From NCBI GenBank assembly GCA_013202865.1, contig JABMRB010000858.1:1-43223 (forward strand): 43,223 bases of DNA, given 5' to 3'. The DNA comes from Candidatus Nealsoniibacteriota bacterium. Lineage in GTDB: Bacteria > Planctomycetota > Planctomycetia > Pirellulales > Thermoguttaceae. Positions within the stretch are counted from its first letter, which is position 1; each line of letters opens with the position of its first letter. Below, in pieces: positions 25,355 to 34,584 of the stretch. The notes below the pieces were generated by a model, which was given only the letters and a program-made list of their open reading frames with translations, was not told the DNA's origin and did not search any database. Both the position numbers and the translations under genes were made by a program.

Positions 25355-27658
25355 ATGTTTCGTCCCTGGTTACTGTTGGTTGCTTTGACCCTGTTTCCTG
25401 TGTTCCTTGTGGCGGCCGTTGCTACGGCCCAGGAGCCGGAGGAGCCGAGGCCCGCGTCGTCTGCTAATGTCCTGCAAAACAACGCGGCAGCGGTTGCCCC
25501 GCACGAAGCGGCCCGGCGGTTGCTCGAAAGACTCCTGCCCGAGAGGGCCGACGAGTTCGTCCTGGAAACGATCAGCGCCGAGGAGGGCAAGGACGTCTTC
25601 GAGATCGAAAGCGCCGGGGACAAGATCGTCATTCGCGGCAATAACGGCTTGGCGATTGCCACCGGGTTGAACTGGTATCTGAAGTATCACTGCGCCTGCC
25701 ATGTCTCGTGGGGCGGCACGCGGTTGGAACTGCCAAAGGTGCTGCCGAAGGTGGAGGGCAAGGTTCGTCGGGCCGCGTGGGCGAAGCACCGCTACTTCCT
25801 GAACTACTGCTGCTTCGGTTTCACGATGCCGTTTTGGGATTGGCAACAGTGGGAATGGCTAATCGACTGGATGGCGCTTAACGGCGTGAACACGCCGCTG
25901 GCGGTGACCGGGCAGGAGGCCGTGTGGCAGGCCGTGTGCAGGCGGCTGGGAATGTCCGAACAGCAGATCGACGAGTTCCTGGCCGGCCCGCCGTATCTGT
26001 CGTTCAGTTGGATGGGCTGCATGGACGGCTTTGGCGGGCCGCTGCCACAAAGTTGGATCGACAGCCACGTCAAACTCCAGCAGAGAATCCTTGCCCGCCA
26101 ACGCGAGTTGGGTATGACGCCCGTCCTGCAGGGCTTTACCGGCCACGTGCCGCCGGCCGTCAGGCAGAACTTTCCCGACGCCAAGCTGCACAATATCCGC
26201 TGGGTCCAGTGGGAAACGGACCTGCTCGATCCGCTGGATCCGTTGTTTGCGAAGATCGCGGAAATGTACATGCAAGAACAGGCCAAACGTTTTGGCACCG
26301 ATCATCTGTACGCGGCCGACACCTTCGTCGAGCAGGTGCCGCCCAGCGGTGACCCGAAGTACCTGGCCGACGTGAGCCGGGCGACTTACAGCGGGATGAC
26401 CAACAGCGATCCAGATGCGGTGTGGGTCTTTATGACCTGGCCGTTCAGGTACAAGCAAGGTTGGTGGCACCAGGATCGCATTCGAGCGTTTCTTGGTGCA
26501 GTGCCGCATGAACGGATGCTGTGTCTGGATCTGTTCTGCGAGACGGGACCGCAATGGAGCCGCACGAAGGCATTCTATGGAAAGCCGTGGTTATGGTGCA
26601 ACATTCAAAACTTCGGCTGGCGAATCAATCTCGGCGGAGATCTCCAGAACATGGCCACCGAGCTGTCCGCCGAAGCGCGAAAGGACCCGGCCCACGGCCA
26701 ACTGGTCGGTCTGGGCGTTGTCAACGAAGGGCTTGGCTACAACCCGGTCGCTTACGACCTGATGTTCGAGTTGGCTTGGCGCAACGAACCGGTCGACCTG
26801 AAGCAATGGCTGCACGGCTACGCCCGCCATCGATACGGTCGGGCCAATGATCAGGCCGACGCAGCCTGGGCGATCCTCATTAGCACCGTACATCCTGCAC
26901 CCCGGCCGTGCGACCGCCGCTACGTCATCGGCCACGTGCCGACGCTCAAACCGATCAAGGGCCAGCCCTACGATAACGCCCAACTGGCCGAGGCCTGGCG
27001 ACTGCTGCTCGATGCGGCCGAAGAGCTTGGCGATGGGGCTCCCTACCGGTTCGACCTGGTCAACGTCGCCCGCCAGGTACTCTCCAACCACGCCACGAAG
27101 ATGCACCAGGATATCATCGCGGCGCACCAGGCTAAGGACGTCGAGGCCCTGCAAGAAGCGTCCGACCGGTTGCTGCAGTTGATCCGCGACCTGGACGAAC
27201 TCGTGGCTACGCGCGAGGAGTTCCTGCTGGGTCCCTACCTGGAAGACGCCAAGCGCTGGGGGACCACCGACGCCGAGCGGGCAAAGTTCCAGTGGAACGC
27301 TCGACGCATGGTGACCGCCTGGGGCTCCATCGAGAAGTATAATGAGTGGAGTTATGGACTCCGCGACCTATGTTACAAGGAATGGTCCGGCATGCTCAGC
27401 GGATTCTACCTGAAACGCTGGCAGTGGTACCTCGACGAGTTGGCCGCGGCGCTGAAGCAAGGCAAGACGTTTGATGACACGGCCGTCAGCCGGAAGACGT
27501 GGGAGTGGGAGCTGAAATGGGCCGACAATACGGACACCTATCCCACCGAGCCCCGCGGCGACAGCGTCGAAGTGGCGCGCCGCCTGTGGAAGAAATACGG
27601 CAACGCTCTCGGACTTGATGCGGATAACCAAGGTGCGGGAACATGGCGTCCGGAATAA
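25355..27658 (+). CDS. Secreted GH89 alpha-N-acetylglucosaminidase
   Basis: 767 residues with a signal peptide (cut near VATA). Domain order follows human NAGLU and clostridial GH89: a small N-terminal alpha/beta domain (30-135), a TIM barrel (about 140-480), and an all-alpha C-terminal domain to the end. Barrel landmarks are RYFLNYCCFGFTMPFWDWQQW, LNGVNTPLAVTGQEAVWQ and FSWMGCMDGFGGPLPQSW. Two candidate catalytic acids are Glu326 (AADTFVE) and Glu458 (VVNEGLGYNP), matching the known pair in the family. Intact GH89 enzymes remove terminal alpha-linked GlcNAc from glycans such as heparan sulfate or mucin. The TTTGGAGG site precedes the ATG. First gene of a unit with the sugar porter and UroD-like genes; GlcNAc released here could feed the NagB-like enzyme. 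Confidence 0.93.
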   Translation: MFRPWLLLVALTLFPVFLVAAVATAQEPEEPRPASSANVLQNNAAAVAPHEAARRLLERLLPERADEFVLETISAEEGKDVFEIESAGDKIVIRGNNGLAIATGLNWYLKYHCACHVSWGGTRLELPKVLPKVEGKVRRAAWAKHRYFLNYCCFGFTMPFWDWQQWEWLIDWMALNGVNTPLAVTGQEAVWQAVCRRLGMSEQQIDEFLAGPPYLSFSWMGCMDGFGGPLPQSWIDSHVKLQQRILARQRELGMTPVLQGFTGHVPPAVRQNFPDAKLHNIRWVQWETDLLDPLDPLFAKIAEMYMQEQAKRFGTDHLYAADTFVEQVPPSGDPKYLADVSRATYSGMTNSDPDAVWVFMTWPFRYKQGWWHQDRIRAFLGAVPHERMLCLDLFCETGPQWSRTKAFYGKPWLWCNIQNFGWRINLGGDLQNMATELSAEARKDPAHGQLVGLGVVNEGLGYNPVAYDLMFELAWRNEPVDLKQWLHGYARHRYGRANDQADAAWAILISTVHPAPRPCDRRYVIGHVPTLKPIKGQPYDNAQLAEAWRLLLDAAEELGDGAPYRFDLVNVARQVLSNHATKMHQDIIAAHQAKDVEALQEASDRLLQLIRDLDELVATREEFLLGPYLEDAKRWGTTDAERAKFQWNARRMVTAWGSIEKYNEWSYGLRDLCYKEWSGMLSGFYLKRWQWYLDELAAALKQGKTFDDTAVSRKTWEWELKWADNTDTYPTEPRGDSVEVARRLWKKYGNALGLDADNQGAGTWRPE

Positions 27659-27718
27659 GGCCGGGCCCGTCCCGCTATCTTACCGCCGATATTCCAACGG
27701 AAAACGTACTGGCAATCT

Positions 27719-29164
27719 ATGAAGAGTGAACGATCTCCCGGATACGATGATGGGCGACGCGGCAACGGCCAACCGGTTGTGGACACTCTCGCGCAGGCAG
27801 GCGTAGGGTACGCGTATCCATGGCGGGTTGGCTTCGCCGCGGCGATGGGTGGTTTTCTCTTCGGCTACGATACGGGGATCATCGGCGGGGCCATGACCTC
27901 GCTGGAAGAACACTTCCAGATGAACGCCGCTCAATTGGGCGCTTCCGTGGCCATCGTCTTTGTCGGGTGTATTCTGGGGGCCATCTGCGGCGGATTCTTC
28001 AGCGATCGCTTCGGGCGGCGGCGTGTGCTATTTGCCACGGCGTGGATGTTCCTGCTATCCGCCGTGCTGACGGCCATCCCACAAACGATCGCTCAATTCA
28101 ACATCGCGCGATTCGTCGGTGGCGTGGGAATCGGGATTTCCTTACCCGTTGCCGGAGTTTACCTGGCCGAAATCTCTCCCGCCCGGGTCCGCGGCCGGAT
28201 GGTCTCGCTCAATCAACTGGCTATCACCTTCGGTATCCTCGTTTCGTACGTCGTTGGCTGGTTCGTCGCGGACATCGGCTCCGAAGCCTGGCAAATCGCC
28301 ACCTCGTGGCGCTGGACTTTTGGAACCGAGGCCCTGCCGGCGGCCCTGTTCGCCGTGGTCCTGATGCTGATCCCCGAAAGTCCCCGCTGGTTGATCCAAC
28401 AGGGGAGAACCGACGAGGCTCTGGCCGTGCTGACACGGATCGACGGTCCCGAGACGGCCCGCCGGGAGATCGATGAGATCCGGCGGGTGATCGACGAAGA
28501 GGACGTCGCTATCACGCAGTTGCTGAAGCCGGGCCTGCGAATCGCTCTGATCATCGGCATTATGCTCTCGCTGTTCGATCAGATCACCGGCATCAACATC
28601 GTGATCTACTACATCCAGAAGATTCTTCTGCAAGTCGGCTTCAGTAAGGAAGCTGCCGGCCAAGGAATGATCGCTCTGGGCGTGGTCAACTTCCTGACGA
28701 CGATTCTCGCCCTAGCCCTGTTGGATCGCGTTGGACGCAAGCCATTGCTTATGTTCTGCCCGCTGGGAATGTCGATAGCCATGTTGCTGCTGGGATTCCA
28801 GTTCTACACAGAAATGCTGCCGCCGATCTTTGTGCTGGTCACGATCATTCTCTATAGTTTCTTTTACGCCCTGGGATTGGGGCCGGGGATCCTCTTGCTG
28901 CTCTCGGAGATTTTTCCCACGCACGTTCGTGGCAAGGCGGCCGGCGTGTGTACCGTCTTTATGTGGGTCTCCTGCTACTTCGTTTCCGAGCAGTTTCCCA
29001 CGTGGCTGGAGTGGTCGCAGTCGGGCACCTTTTGGATCCTCAGCGGCACCAGTTTCACGATGTTTCTGTTCGTTTGGCTGTTGATCCCCGAGACCAAAGG
29101 CAAGACACTGGAAGAGATTGAACAGTTCTGGAGACGCCGCGGAGGGGCCCGTAAAAATGGCTGA
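27719..29164 (+). CDS. MFS sugar porter family transporter
   Basis: 481 residues with twelve predicted membrane spans after a 30-residue cytoplasmic tail. Signature motifs of the sugar porter family are present: GFLFGYDTG (45-53), SDRFGRRRV after helix 2, AEISPARVRGRMVSLNQLAITFGI after helix 4, PESPRWL before the central loop, DQITGINIVIYY in helix 7, and PETKGKTLEEIEQFW at the end. The family moves hexoses, pentoses or inositols, usually by proton symport. It lies 60 bp downstream of the GH89 gene and overlaps the next gene by 8 bp, so it probably imports a monosaccharide released outside. The substrate cannot be read from sequence. Confidence 0.92.
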   Translation: MKSERSPGYDDGRRGNGQPVVDTLAQAGVGYAYPWRVGFAAAMGGFLFGYDTGIIGGAMTSLEEHFQMNAAQLGASVAIVFVGCILGAICGGFFSDRFGRRRVLFATAWMFLLSAVLTAIPQTIAQFNIARFVGGVGIGISLPVAGVYLAEISPARVRGRMVSLNQLAITFGILVSYVVGWFVADIGSEAWQIATSWRWTFGTEALPAALFAVVLMLIPESPRWLIQQGRTDEALAVLTRIDGPETARREIDEIRRVIDEEDVAITQLLKPGLRIALIIGIMLSLFDQITGINIVIYYIQKILLQVGFSKEAAGQGMIALGVVNFLTTILALALLDRVGRKPLLMFCPLGMSIAMLLLGFQFYTEMLPPIFVLVTIILYSFFYALGLGPGILLLLSEIFPTHVRGKAAGVCTVFMWVSCYFVSEQFPTWLEWSQSGTFWILSGTSFTMFLFVWLLIPETKGKTLEEIEQFWRRRGGARKNG

Positions 29165-30344
29165 AACGATGACCGGACGGCAGCGGCTGCAGACGGCTAT
29201 AAGTGGCGGCCAGGCGGATCGCGTACCTTGGGCGCCGTTGATCGATCCCTACTTCCTGGCTTCACTGCCGGAGAGCTTCCAGCGGGAGCATTTCGGCGCG
29301 ACGACCGACCAGGGCGACACGGTCACCGAGCCGCTCTATCTGTCCGACACGTGGCGGAGGCGCGTGATCGACTTCACGAAACACATCGGCGCCGACGTCT
29401 TCCAGCGACACGCTCCGGGGTTGGTCATGCGTGTCGAGGATCTGCACATCGAGCAGAGCCCGCAAGGCCGCGAAATTGTCCGCCGGCACGTTACCCGCCG
29501 CGGCGTATTGACCGACGTGGTTTACAGCGTGCCCGAATCACCCAACTACCCGTTCTACGGCAAAGAGTACAAGCTGAAGACAGTCGAAGATCTCGGCGTC
29601 TATCGCTACATTTGGGAAAACACCCATTTCGAGTCGGACTACCCGGCCTTCTTGGCCGAGGAGGCGTACATCGGCGACGCCGGGCTGGCGGCCATCGACG
29701 GGCCGCAAAGCGCCGTGCAACTGCTCTTGGGCGAAGAAGCCGGCATGTCCAACTTCTATGCCCTGCTTCAGGATCATCCCCGGGAAATCGAGATGCTCAT
29801 CGAGGCCATGCACGCGAAGATCCGCCAGGCGTATCACGTCATCGCCCAGTCACCGGCAAAGGTCGTGGTAGCCATGGAAGACCTTTCCAGCACCACCTCT
29901 TCGCCGGCCATCTTCGAGCGGTTCAGCTGGCGGCATCTCAACGAGTATGCCGACATCGTACACGCGGAAGGTAAGACGTTTCTGGCCCACATGTGTGGGC
30001 GGCTGAAAGCCATGGCCCCGTTGATCGCCCAGAGCCGTCTCGACGGCGTGGAGTCGCTCACCCCGCCGTCAATCGGTGACCTCAGCGTCGCGCAGGCCCG
30101 GCGGCAATGGGGGCAGCGGAGAATCCTGATCGGCGGCCTGGATGCCAACCTGATGCTTCAGGCCGACCAGCAAGAAGTCCGCACGGCCGTGCTGGACGTG
30201 CTCGGACAGGCCGGTGACGGAACCCACTTCGTGTTGAGCAACGCAGACGCGATGCCTCACGGCGCGCGGCTCGATACACTGCAGACCATCGCCGAAGTGA
30301 CGCAGCAGCATGGTCGGCTGCCCTTGGCCGGCGGCCACAACTGA
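29157..30344 (+). CDS. Uroporphyrinogen decarboxylase-like protein (URO-D superfamily) 1
   Basis: 395 residues from the ATG at 29157, chosen for the GGAGG site at 29141; it overlaps the transporter's stop by 8 bp, so translation is probably coupled. TIM barrel of the URO-D superfamily with HMCG near 278-281, the His-x-Cys zinc pair seen in corrinoid-methyltransferase-type members and absent from true HemE. Family members of this branch act on methyl groups or are uncharacterised in sugar clusters. A second, more divergent copy is at 37372. Why URO-D-like proteins accompany glycan genes is unknown; heme synthesis is unlikely. Confidence 0.8.
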   Translation: MAETMTGRQRLQTAISGGQADRVPWAPLIDPYFLASLPESFQREHFGATTDQGDTVTEPLYLSDTWRRRVIDFTKHIGADVFQRHAPGLVMRVEDLHIEQSPQGREIVRRHVTRRGVLTDVVYSVPESPNYPFYGKEYKLKTVEDLGVYRYIWENTHFESDYPAFLAEEAYIGDAGLAAIDGPQSAVQLLLGEEAGMSNFYALLQDHPREIEMLIEAMHAKIRQAYHVIAQSPAKVVVAMEDLSSTTSSPAIFERFSWRHLNEYADIVHAEGKTFLAHMCGRLKAMAPLIAQSRLDGVESLTPPSIGDLSVAQARRQWGQRRILIGGLDANLMLQADQQEVRTAVLDVLGQAGDGTHFVLSNADAMPHGARLDTLQTIAEVTQQHGRLPLAGGHN

Positions 30345-30389
30345 GAAACCGCTCGCGTGGCCGGGGGCAAGAGGCAAATCCAGCGACTC

Positions 30390-30458
30390 GCCCGGACGAA
30401 GTCGCGGTTAGATAAGGCCGATTTTCCGGTTGCAATCGAGACCCGCGACACTTATGTT
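30390..30458 (+). promoter_or_regulatory. Recurrent promoter box, copy D (faces 30543)
   Basis: GCCCGGACGAAGTCGCGG (30390-30407) aligns with the inner right half of elements A and B. It is followed by GCCGATTTTCCGGTT (30417-30431), then 21 nt, then TATGTT (30453-30458). No inverted left arm is recognisable, matching the absence of a minus-strand gene on that side. Predicted leader to the ATG at 30543 is about 80 nt. Confidence 0.55.
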
Positions 30459-30542
30459 TTTGTGATTGAGGTGTGATGCGGTGGCCCTGTTCACCAACGG
30501 TGTCGGAGAAGTGAACCCCAGGAAAAGAAGAGTGACGCGCTA

Positions 30543-33110
30543 ATGAGTCAGCAAATCGACGTGAGAAGTGTGTTGGCAACAGCCGTATTGTTAGGAATGC
30601 TTGCCGCATTGCGAGCGGTCGCGGCTGACGGTCCGTCCCAAGAGCCTGCTATCGATATTTCGAGCGAGGAGCAGGCACATGAGGTTCGGGACTTGTGGCT
30701 ACAGGAACTGGCTGCGATCAAGCGGGACATGAAGCGGCCGTGTTGCCGGCTCGAGCAGTCGAGGGACCGTGTTGTCAATATCCATTCGCTGATTCATCCC
30801 ACCGACAAAACGCCTATGGACGTGATCTTGCGTCGCACGGAAGCGCTGCTTGGGGATTTGCGAACGCTTGGCGGCGCGGCGGATCTTTCTTGGGCGAATA
30901 CGGCACTGGCGAAATTGCGCGAGCAGGCAAGAACTTCCGTGAACGACGAGCAGCAGACGCAGATGTTCTTGGACATCTGTGCGATCCGTCGTCGGCTGGC
31001 CATGAGCAATCCGCTGCTTTCGTTCGAGCAGATCGTTTTCAGTCGCGGCGTGGGGTACAAGGGGTGCATTCATATAACGCCATGGGGAACGGGAGGAGGG
31101 CTCGACAATAGCCTGATCCGGAACTCGCCGAAAGAGAGCGATTGGCCGGGCCTCCTGCATCGGACGCCCGAGGGTGAATCGGAACCCGACGGAATTGCGC
31201 GGCCGGGGTTGTTCTTGCTGATCGGTTACAAGACGTCGGCGCCGCGCGTCGAGCCGCTCTTCGTGAATGCGGTCATCAACAACGGCCGTCATCGCGGCAA
31301 GAAGCTGGTCAACTTCCCCGGCGAGTATCATTTTGCCTTCGATGTAAGCTACGACGGCCAGTCTGTTTTGTTGGCCAAGCGACTTGGCCCGGAGGCGCCG
31401 TATCACATTTTCAAGGGAAGGCTCGCCGAGGCCAAGGTGCAACAGCTGACCGACAGTTGGTTCCCGGACGTCGAACCGTGCTTTCTGCCCAGCGGTCGCA
31501 TCGCATTCATCTCCTTCCGCCGGTGGATTTCGGCCCGCTGCCTTTCATATGTCCCGCAAGCTTGCGGGACCCTGTTCAGCATGAAGGACGACGGCGGCGA
31601 CGTGATCCCATTGAGTTGGCACGAAACGAGCGAATTGTTCCCCACCGTGGGCAACGACGGACGATTGATCTACACCCGCTGGGACTACGTGGACCGCGAC
31701 TTCTCGGCCGGCCATCATATCTGGACGAGCTATCCCGACGGTCGCGACCCGCGTGCGCCGCACGGCAATTATGCTTATCCCCATTCCACGTTGGATCTGA
31801 CTGAAAATGCGTACGACGGCAGGCAGGACCGGCCGTGGGCCGAGTTCCATATCCGCGCGATTCCGAACACTTCGGGCAAGTATGCGGCCATTGCCGGCAC
31901 GCATCACGGGTCGACGCCCGGGTTGCTCGTGATGATCGACACGTCGATCCCCGACGACAACCGCATGTCCCAAGTCCGTTTCATCCGGGGCGCAGAGCTT
32001 TCCCATGAAATCAAGGGAATGTACGAATCACCCGACGCGGAATTCGTGACGCCGTGGCCGTTGAGCGAGTCGTACTACCTGGCATCGCACAAGGGTGGCG
32101 CCGTGGTCCTGGTGGATGTCTTTGGAAACATGGAACTGCTGACTGCCCAGGGCGGACAGGGTCCGCGTCCGCTTCGGCCACGGACGAAACCGCCCGTGAT
32201 CCCGCCTGGTACGACACAAGCCTCGACCCAAAAGAGCGACCCCTCGCAATCGGCCGTGATCAGCATCCTGGACGTCTACAATGCCGATCAGCCGTGGCCT
32301 CCCGGGACAAAGATCAAGGCGGTGCGGATTCTCCGGCTGGTCCCAAAACCGTGGATCAGCGGCATAGATCACGCATCGACAGTCGGCTATTCGAAGGGGG
32401 GATTGCCGAGGATCGCGCTGGGAACAGTGCCGGTCGAGACGGACGGCAGCGCGTATTTCCACGCGCCGGTCGGATGTGAGATTATGTTTCAGGTTCTCGA
32501 TGAACAGGGCATGGCGATCCAATCGATGCGCAGCGGCACCTATGTTCATCCGGGCGAGCACCTCTCCTGCGCGGGTTGCCATGAAGACAAATCGAGAGCG
32601 CCTCGCCGATCGGCCCCGAAGCTGGCCTTCCAGCGCCCGCCCTCGGTCATTCAGCCTGAGACGTCGCTGGGAACGGTTCCGGCGTCCTACCCGCTTCTGG
32701 CCAAACCGGTCGTGGAGAAGACATGCATCCCCTGCCACAAGGCCGAGCAGACCGCCATGCAAAGCGCCAAGTATGGGGATTTGGAGCCATACGCCTTCTA
32801 TTTTCACGGCAATTATGATTCGTTGGGCCTCGTCCCCCGCCATGGAGGCTATCGAACCACTGCCGGCCGCTTCGGCGCGCGCGAGTCGCGCATGGGCAAA
32901 GCCCTGTTGGATGAGACGCATCGCAAGCTTCTCCAGAGTGGAAAGATCAAGGAAGAGGAGTTCCGTCGCGTGGTCCTCTGGTTGGACTCGAACTCGCTCC
33001 ATCTGGGCGCCTACAACAACGATGCCGCACAGCATCGCGGCGAGATCGTCTGGCCCTTGTTGGAATTCGACCCCGAGAATCCCTTGGCCCTGGAGGCTGC
33101 AAGACAATAG
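30543..33110 (+). CDS. Exported hydrazine-synthase-alpha-like diheme cytochrome/propeller protein
   Basis: 855 residues with a hydrophobic leader (VLATAVLLGMLAALRAVA). After a helical stretch (40-160) comes a PD40/TolB-like propeller (IVFSRGVGYKGCIHI, FDVSYDGQSVLLAKR, VEPCFLPSGRIAFISFRR, GNDGRLIYTRWDYVDRD), the middle domain shared with hydrazine synthase alpha. Two heme c sites follow, CAGCH near 676 and CIPCH near 728, and then a cytochrome-like tail. It is a shorter paralogue of the gene at 3589-6933, lacking LamG and one heme site; the shared phrase GTVPVETDGSA is identical. Likely periplasmic and redox-active; substrate or partner unknown. First gene after promoter box D. Confidence 0.82.
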   Translation: MSQQIDVRSVLATAVLLGMLAALRAVAADGPSQEPAIDISSEEQAHEVRDLWLQELAAIKRDMKRPCCRLEQSRDRVVNIHSLIHPTDKTPMDVILRRTEALLGDLRTLGGAADLSWANTALAKLREQARTSVNDEQQTQMFLDICAIRRRLAMSNPLLSFEQIVFSRGVGYKGCIHITPWGTGGGLDNSLIRNSPKESDWPGLLHRTPEGESEPDGIARPGLFLLIGYKTSAPRVEPLFVNAVINNGRHRGKKLVNFPGEYHFAFDVSYDGQSVLLAKRLGPEAPYHIFKGRLAEAKVQQLTDSWFPDVEPCFLPSGRIAFISFRRWISARCLSYVPQACGTLFSMKDDGGDVIPLSWHETSELFPTVGNDGRLIYTRWDYVDRDFSAGHHIWTSYPDGRDPRAPHGNYAYPHSTLDLTENAYDGRQDRPWAEFHIRAIPNTSGKYAAIAGTHHGSTPGLLVMIDTSIPDDNRMSQVRFIRGAELSHEIKGMYESPDAEFVTPWPLSESYYLASHKGGAVVLVDVFGNMELLTAQGGQGPRPLRPRTKPPVIPPGTTQASTQKSDPSQSAVISILDVYNADQPWPPGTKIKAVRILRLVPKPWISGIDHASTVGYSKGGLPRIALGTVPVETDGSAYFHAPVGCEIMFQVLDEQGMAIQSMRSGTYVHPGEHLSCAGCHEDKSRAPRRSAPKLAFQRPPSVIQPETSLGTVPASYPLLAKPVVEKTCIPCHKAEQTAMQSAKYGDLEPYAFYFHGNYDSLGLVPRHGGYRTTAGRFGARESRMGKALLDETHRKLLQSGKIKEEEFRRVVLWLDSNSLHLGAYNNDAAQHRGEIVWPLLEFDPENPLALEAARQ

Positions 33111-33219
33111 GGTGGGCATACATGGAAAACTCCTTTGCCTTTCTTTCTTCCCGCCCGCTTGGTAAACTGCCTACGGGCCCGACTTTTGCCTGAAACATGG
33201 TTCATTGGAGGTGTCTGCC

Positions 33220-34560
33220 ATGCTATGTTCGAAAGATCCGTCTCGTCGCGACATTCTCAAAGCGGCGGCGGCCGGTTTGGCTGTGCCCTGCTTCGTTCCG
33301 CGAAGCGTGTTGGCCGCCCCGGGCGTGCCCGGGGCCAACGACCGCATTCGCACGGGCGTAATCGGATGCGGAAACCGGATCCAGGGCGTGATGCGACAAT
33401 CGCCCAAAGACATTCAGCTTGCCGCGATCTCCGACTGCGACACGCGGCAGATGGGCATGAATTCCTATTTCGGCAAGGGAATGACCGGCCGCGGCGGGTG
33501 GCGAAAGCCGACCGATAATGTGGTATCCATCGGTACTTTCAACAAGTTGCCCCGCTATCAGGACTACCGCGAGATGCTCGACCAGCAGAAGCTGGACGCG
33601 GCCTACATCGGCACGACCACGCACGCCCGGGCGCTCTGTTGTATTCACGCCATGCAGGCCGGCCTGGACCTCTATGCCGAAAAACCGCTAATCCTGACCG
33701 TCGAAGAAGGCCGGGCTGTGGCCAACGCCGTGAAGAAGTACAAGACGATCCTTCAAGTGGGCACGCAAGGCACTTCGATCGAAAGCAATCAGGCGGCCGT
33801 CACCCTGATTCGCGGCGGAGCATTGGGCAAGATCCAGAAGGCCGTCACGCCCAACTATATCTCGGGCAGTGATTGGCCCGGCACGCCGGGCAGCCCGATC
33901 CCCAAGGAGGTCAATTGGGACATGTGGCTGAATCAGGCCCCAATGATTCCGCACAGTACGAACCTCTATCACGGCAATGCGAAATGGGGGCCGTGGAATG
34001 CGTTCGATTGCGGCGGCGGCTCCAATGGCATGACCGGCTGGGGGACCCATGCCTTCGAGCAAGTGCAGCGATCGTTGGGCAAGGAGGACACCGGCCCGGT
34101 CGAAATCTGGCCGGTCAAGCCGGGCGACATGCACAGCCCCGTCACGGCCAGATATGCCGACGGCACAATACTGGAAATGAAGATCGAGCCGGGCAAGGGG
34201 CCTGCCTGGGGTTCGATCTTCATCGGCGAGAAGGGAAAGATCGAGATCAACCGCTTCAAGGTGGCGTCCAATCCGCCCGAGTTGACCGCCGACATCCCGG
34301 CCAGCGAGCCCAACGGCGTACCGGAGCACAACCGCAACTGGGTCGAGTGCATGCGAAGTCGTAAGCAACCCAACGCCCATGCCGAAGGCGCTCACCGCGC
34401 CACCACGCTCGCCTTTTTGGCAACTATCGCACGCGAGTTGGGCCGCCGCGTCCGCTGGGATCCGGAGAAAGAGATCTTCCCTGGCGACGAGGAGGCCACG
34501 CAGAACCGCTGGGTCTCGCGTCCCAGGCGAGAAGGCTACGAATTGCCCCAATTGCTGTAA
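33220..34560 (+). CDS. Tat-exported Gfo/Idh/MocA oxidoreductase 6
   Basis: 446 residues; TTGGAGG precedes the ATG at 33220, which I prefer to the TTG at 33205 lying inside that site. Leader PSRRDILKAAAAGLAVPC (7-24); Rossmann strand GVIGCGNRIQG (46-56); AEKP (153-156); substrate domain GMTGWGTHAFEQVQRSL; typical tail WDPEKEIFPGDEEATQNRW. It is the complete version of the broken gene at 21103 and resembles Gfo 4. It is followed by an FAD oxidoreductase that also carries a Tat leader, suggesting two exported redox steps in one unit. Substrate unknown; periplasmic oxidation of a sugar or glycoside is the family expectation. Confidence 0.87.
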   Translation: MLCSKDPSRRDILKAAAAGLAVPCFVPRSVLAAPGVPGANDRIRTGVIGCGNRIQGVMRQSPKDIQLAAISDCDTRQMGMNSYFGKGMTGRGGWRKPTDNVVSIGTFNKLPRYQDYREMLDQQKLDAAYIGTTTHARALCCIHAMQAGLDLYAEKPLILTVEEGRAVANAVKKYKTILQVGTQGTSIESNQAAVTLIRGGALGKIQKAVTPNYISGSDWPGTPGSPIPKEVNWDMWLNQAPMIPHSTNLYHGNAKWGPWNAFDCGGGSNGMTGWGTHAFEQVQRSLGKEDTGPVEIWPVKPGDMHSPVTARYADGTILEMKIEPGKGPAWGSIFIGEKGKIEINRFKVASNPPELTADIPASEPNGVPEHNRNWVECMRSRKQPNAHAEGAHRATTLAFLATIARELGRRVRWDPEKEIFPGDEEATQNRWVSRPRREGYELPQLL

Positions 34561-34584
34561 ACGATCGACAATGAAAGGATAGCT

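Noticed and set aside
3589-33110. Hydrazine synthase / anammox function for the two cytochrome-like proteins
   Set aside because: The match is to the middle-domain propeller and generic CXXCH sites only; the beta/gamma subunits and other anammox genes are absent from the window.
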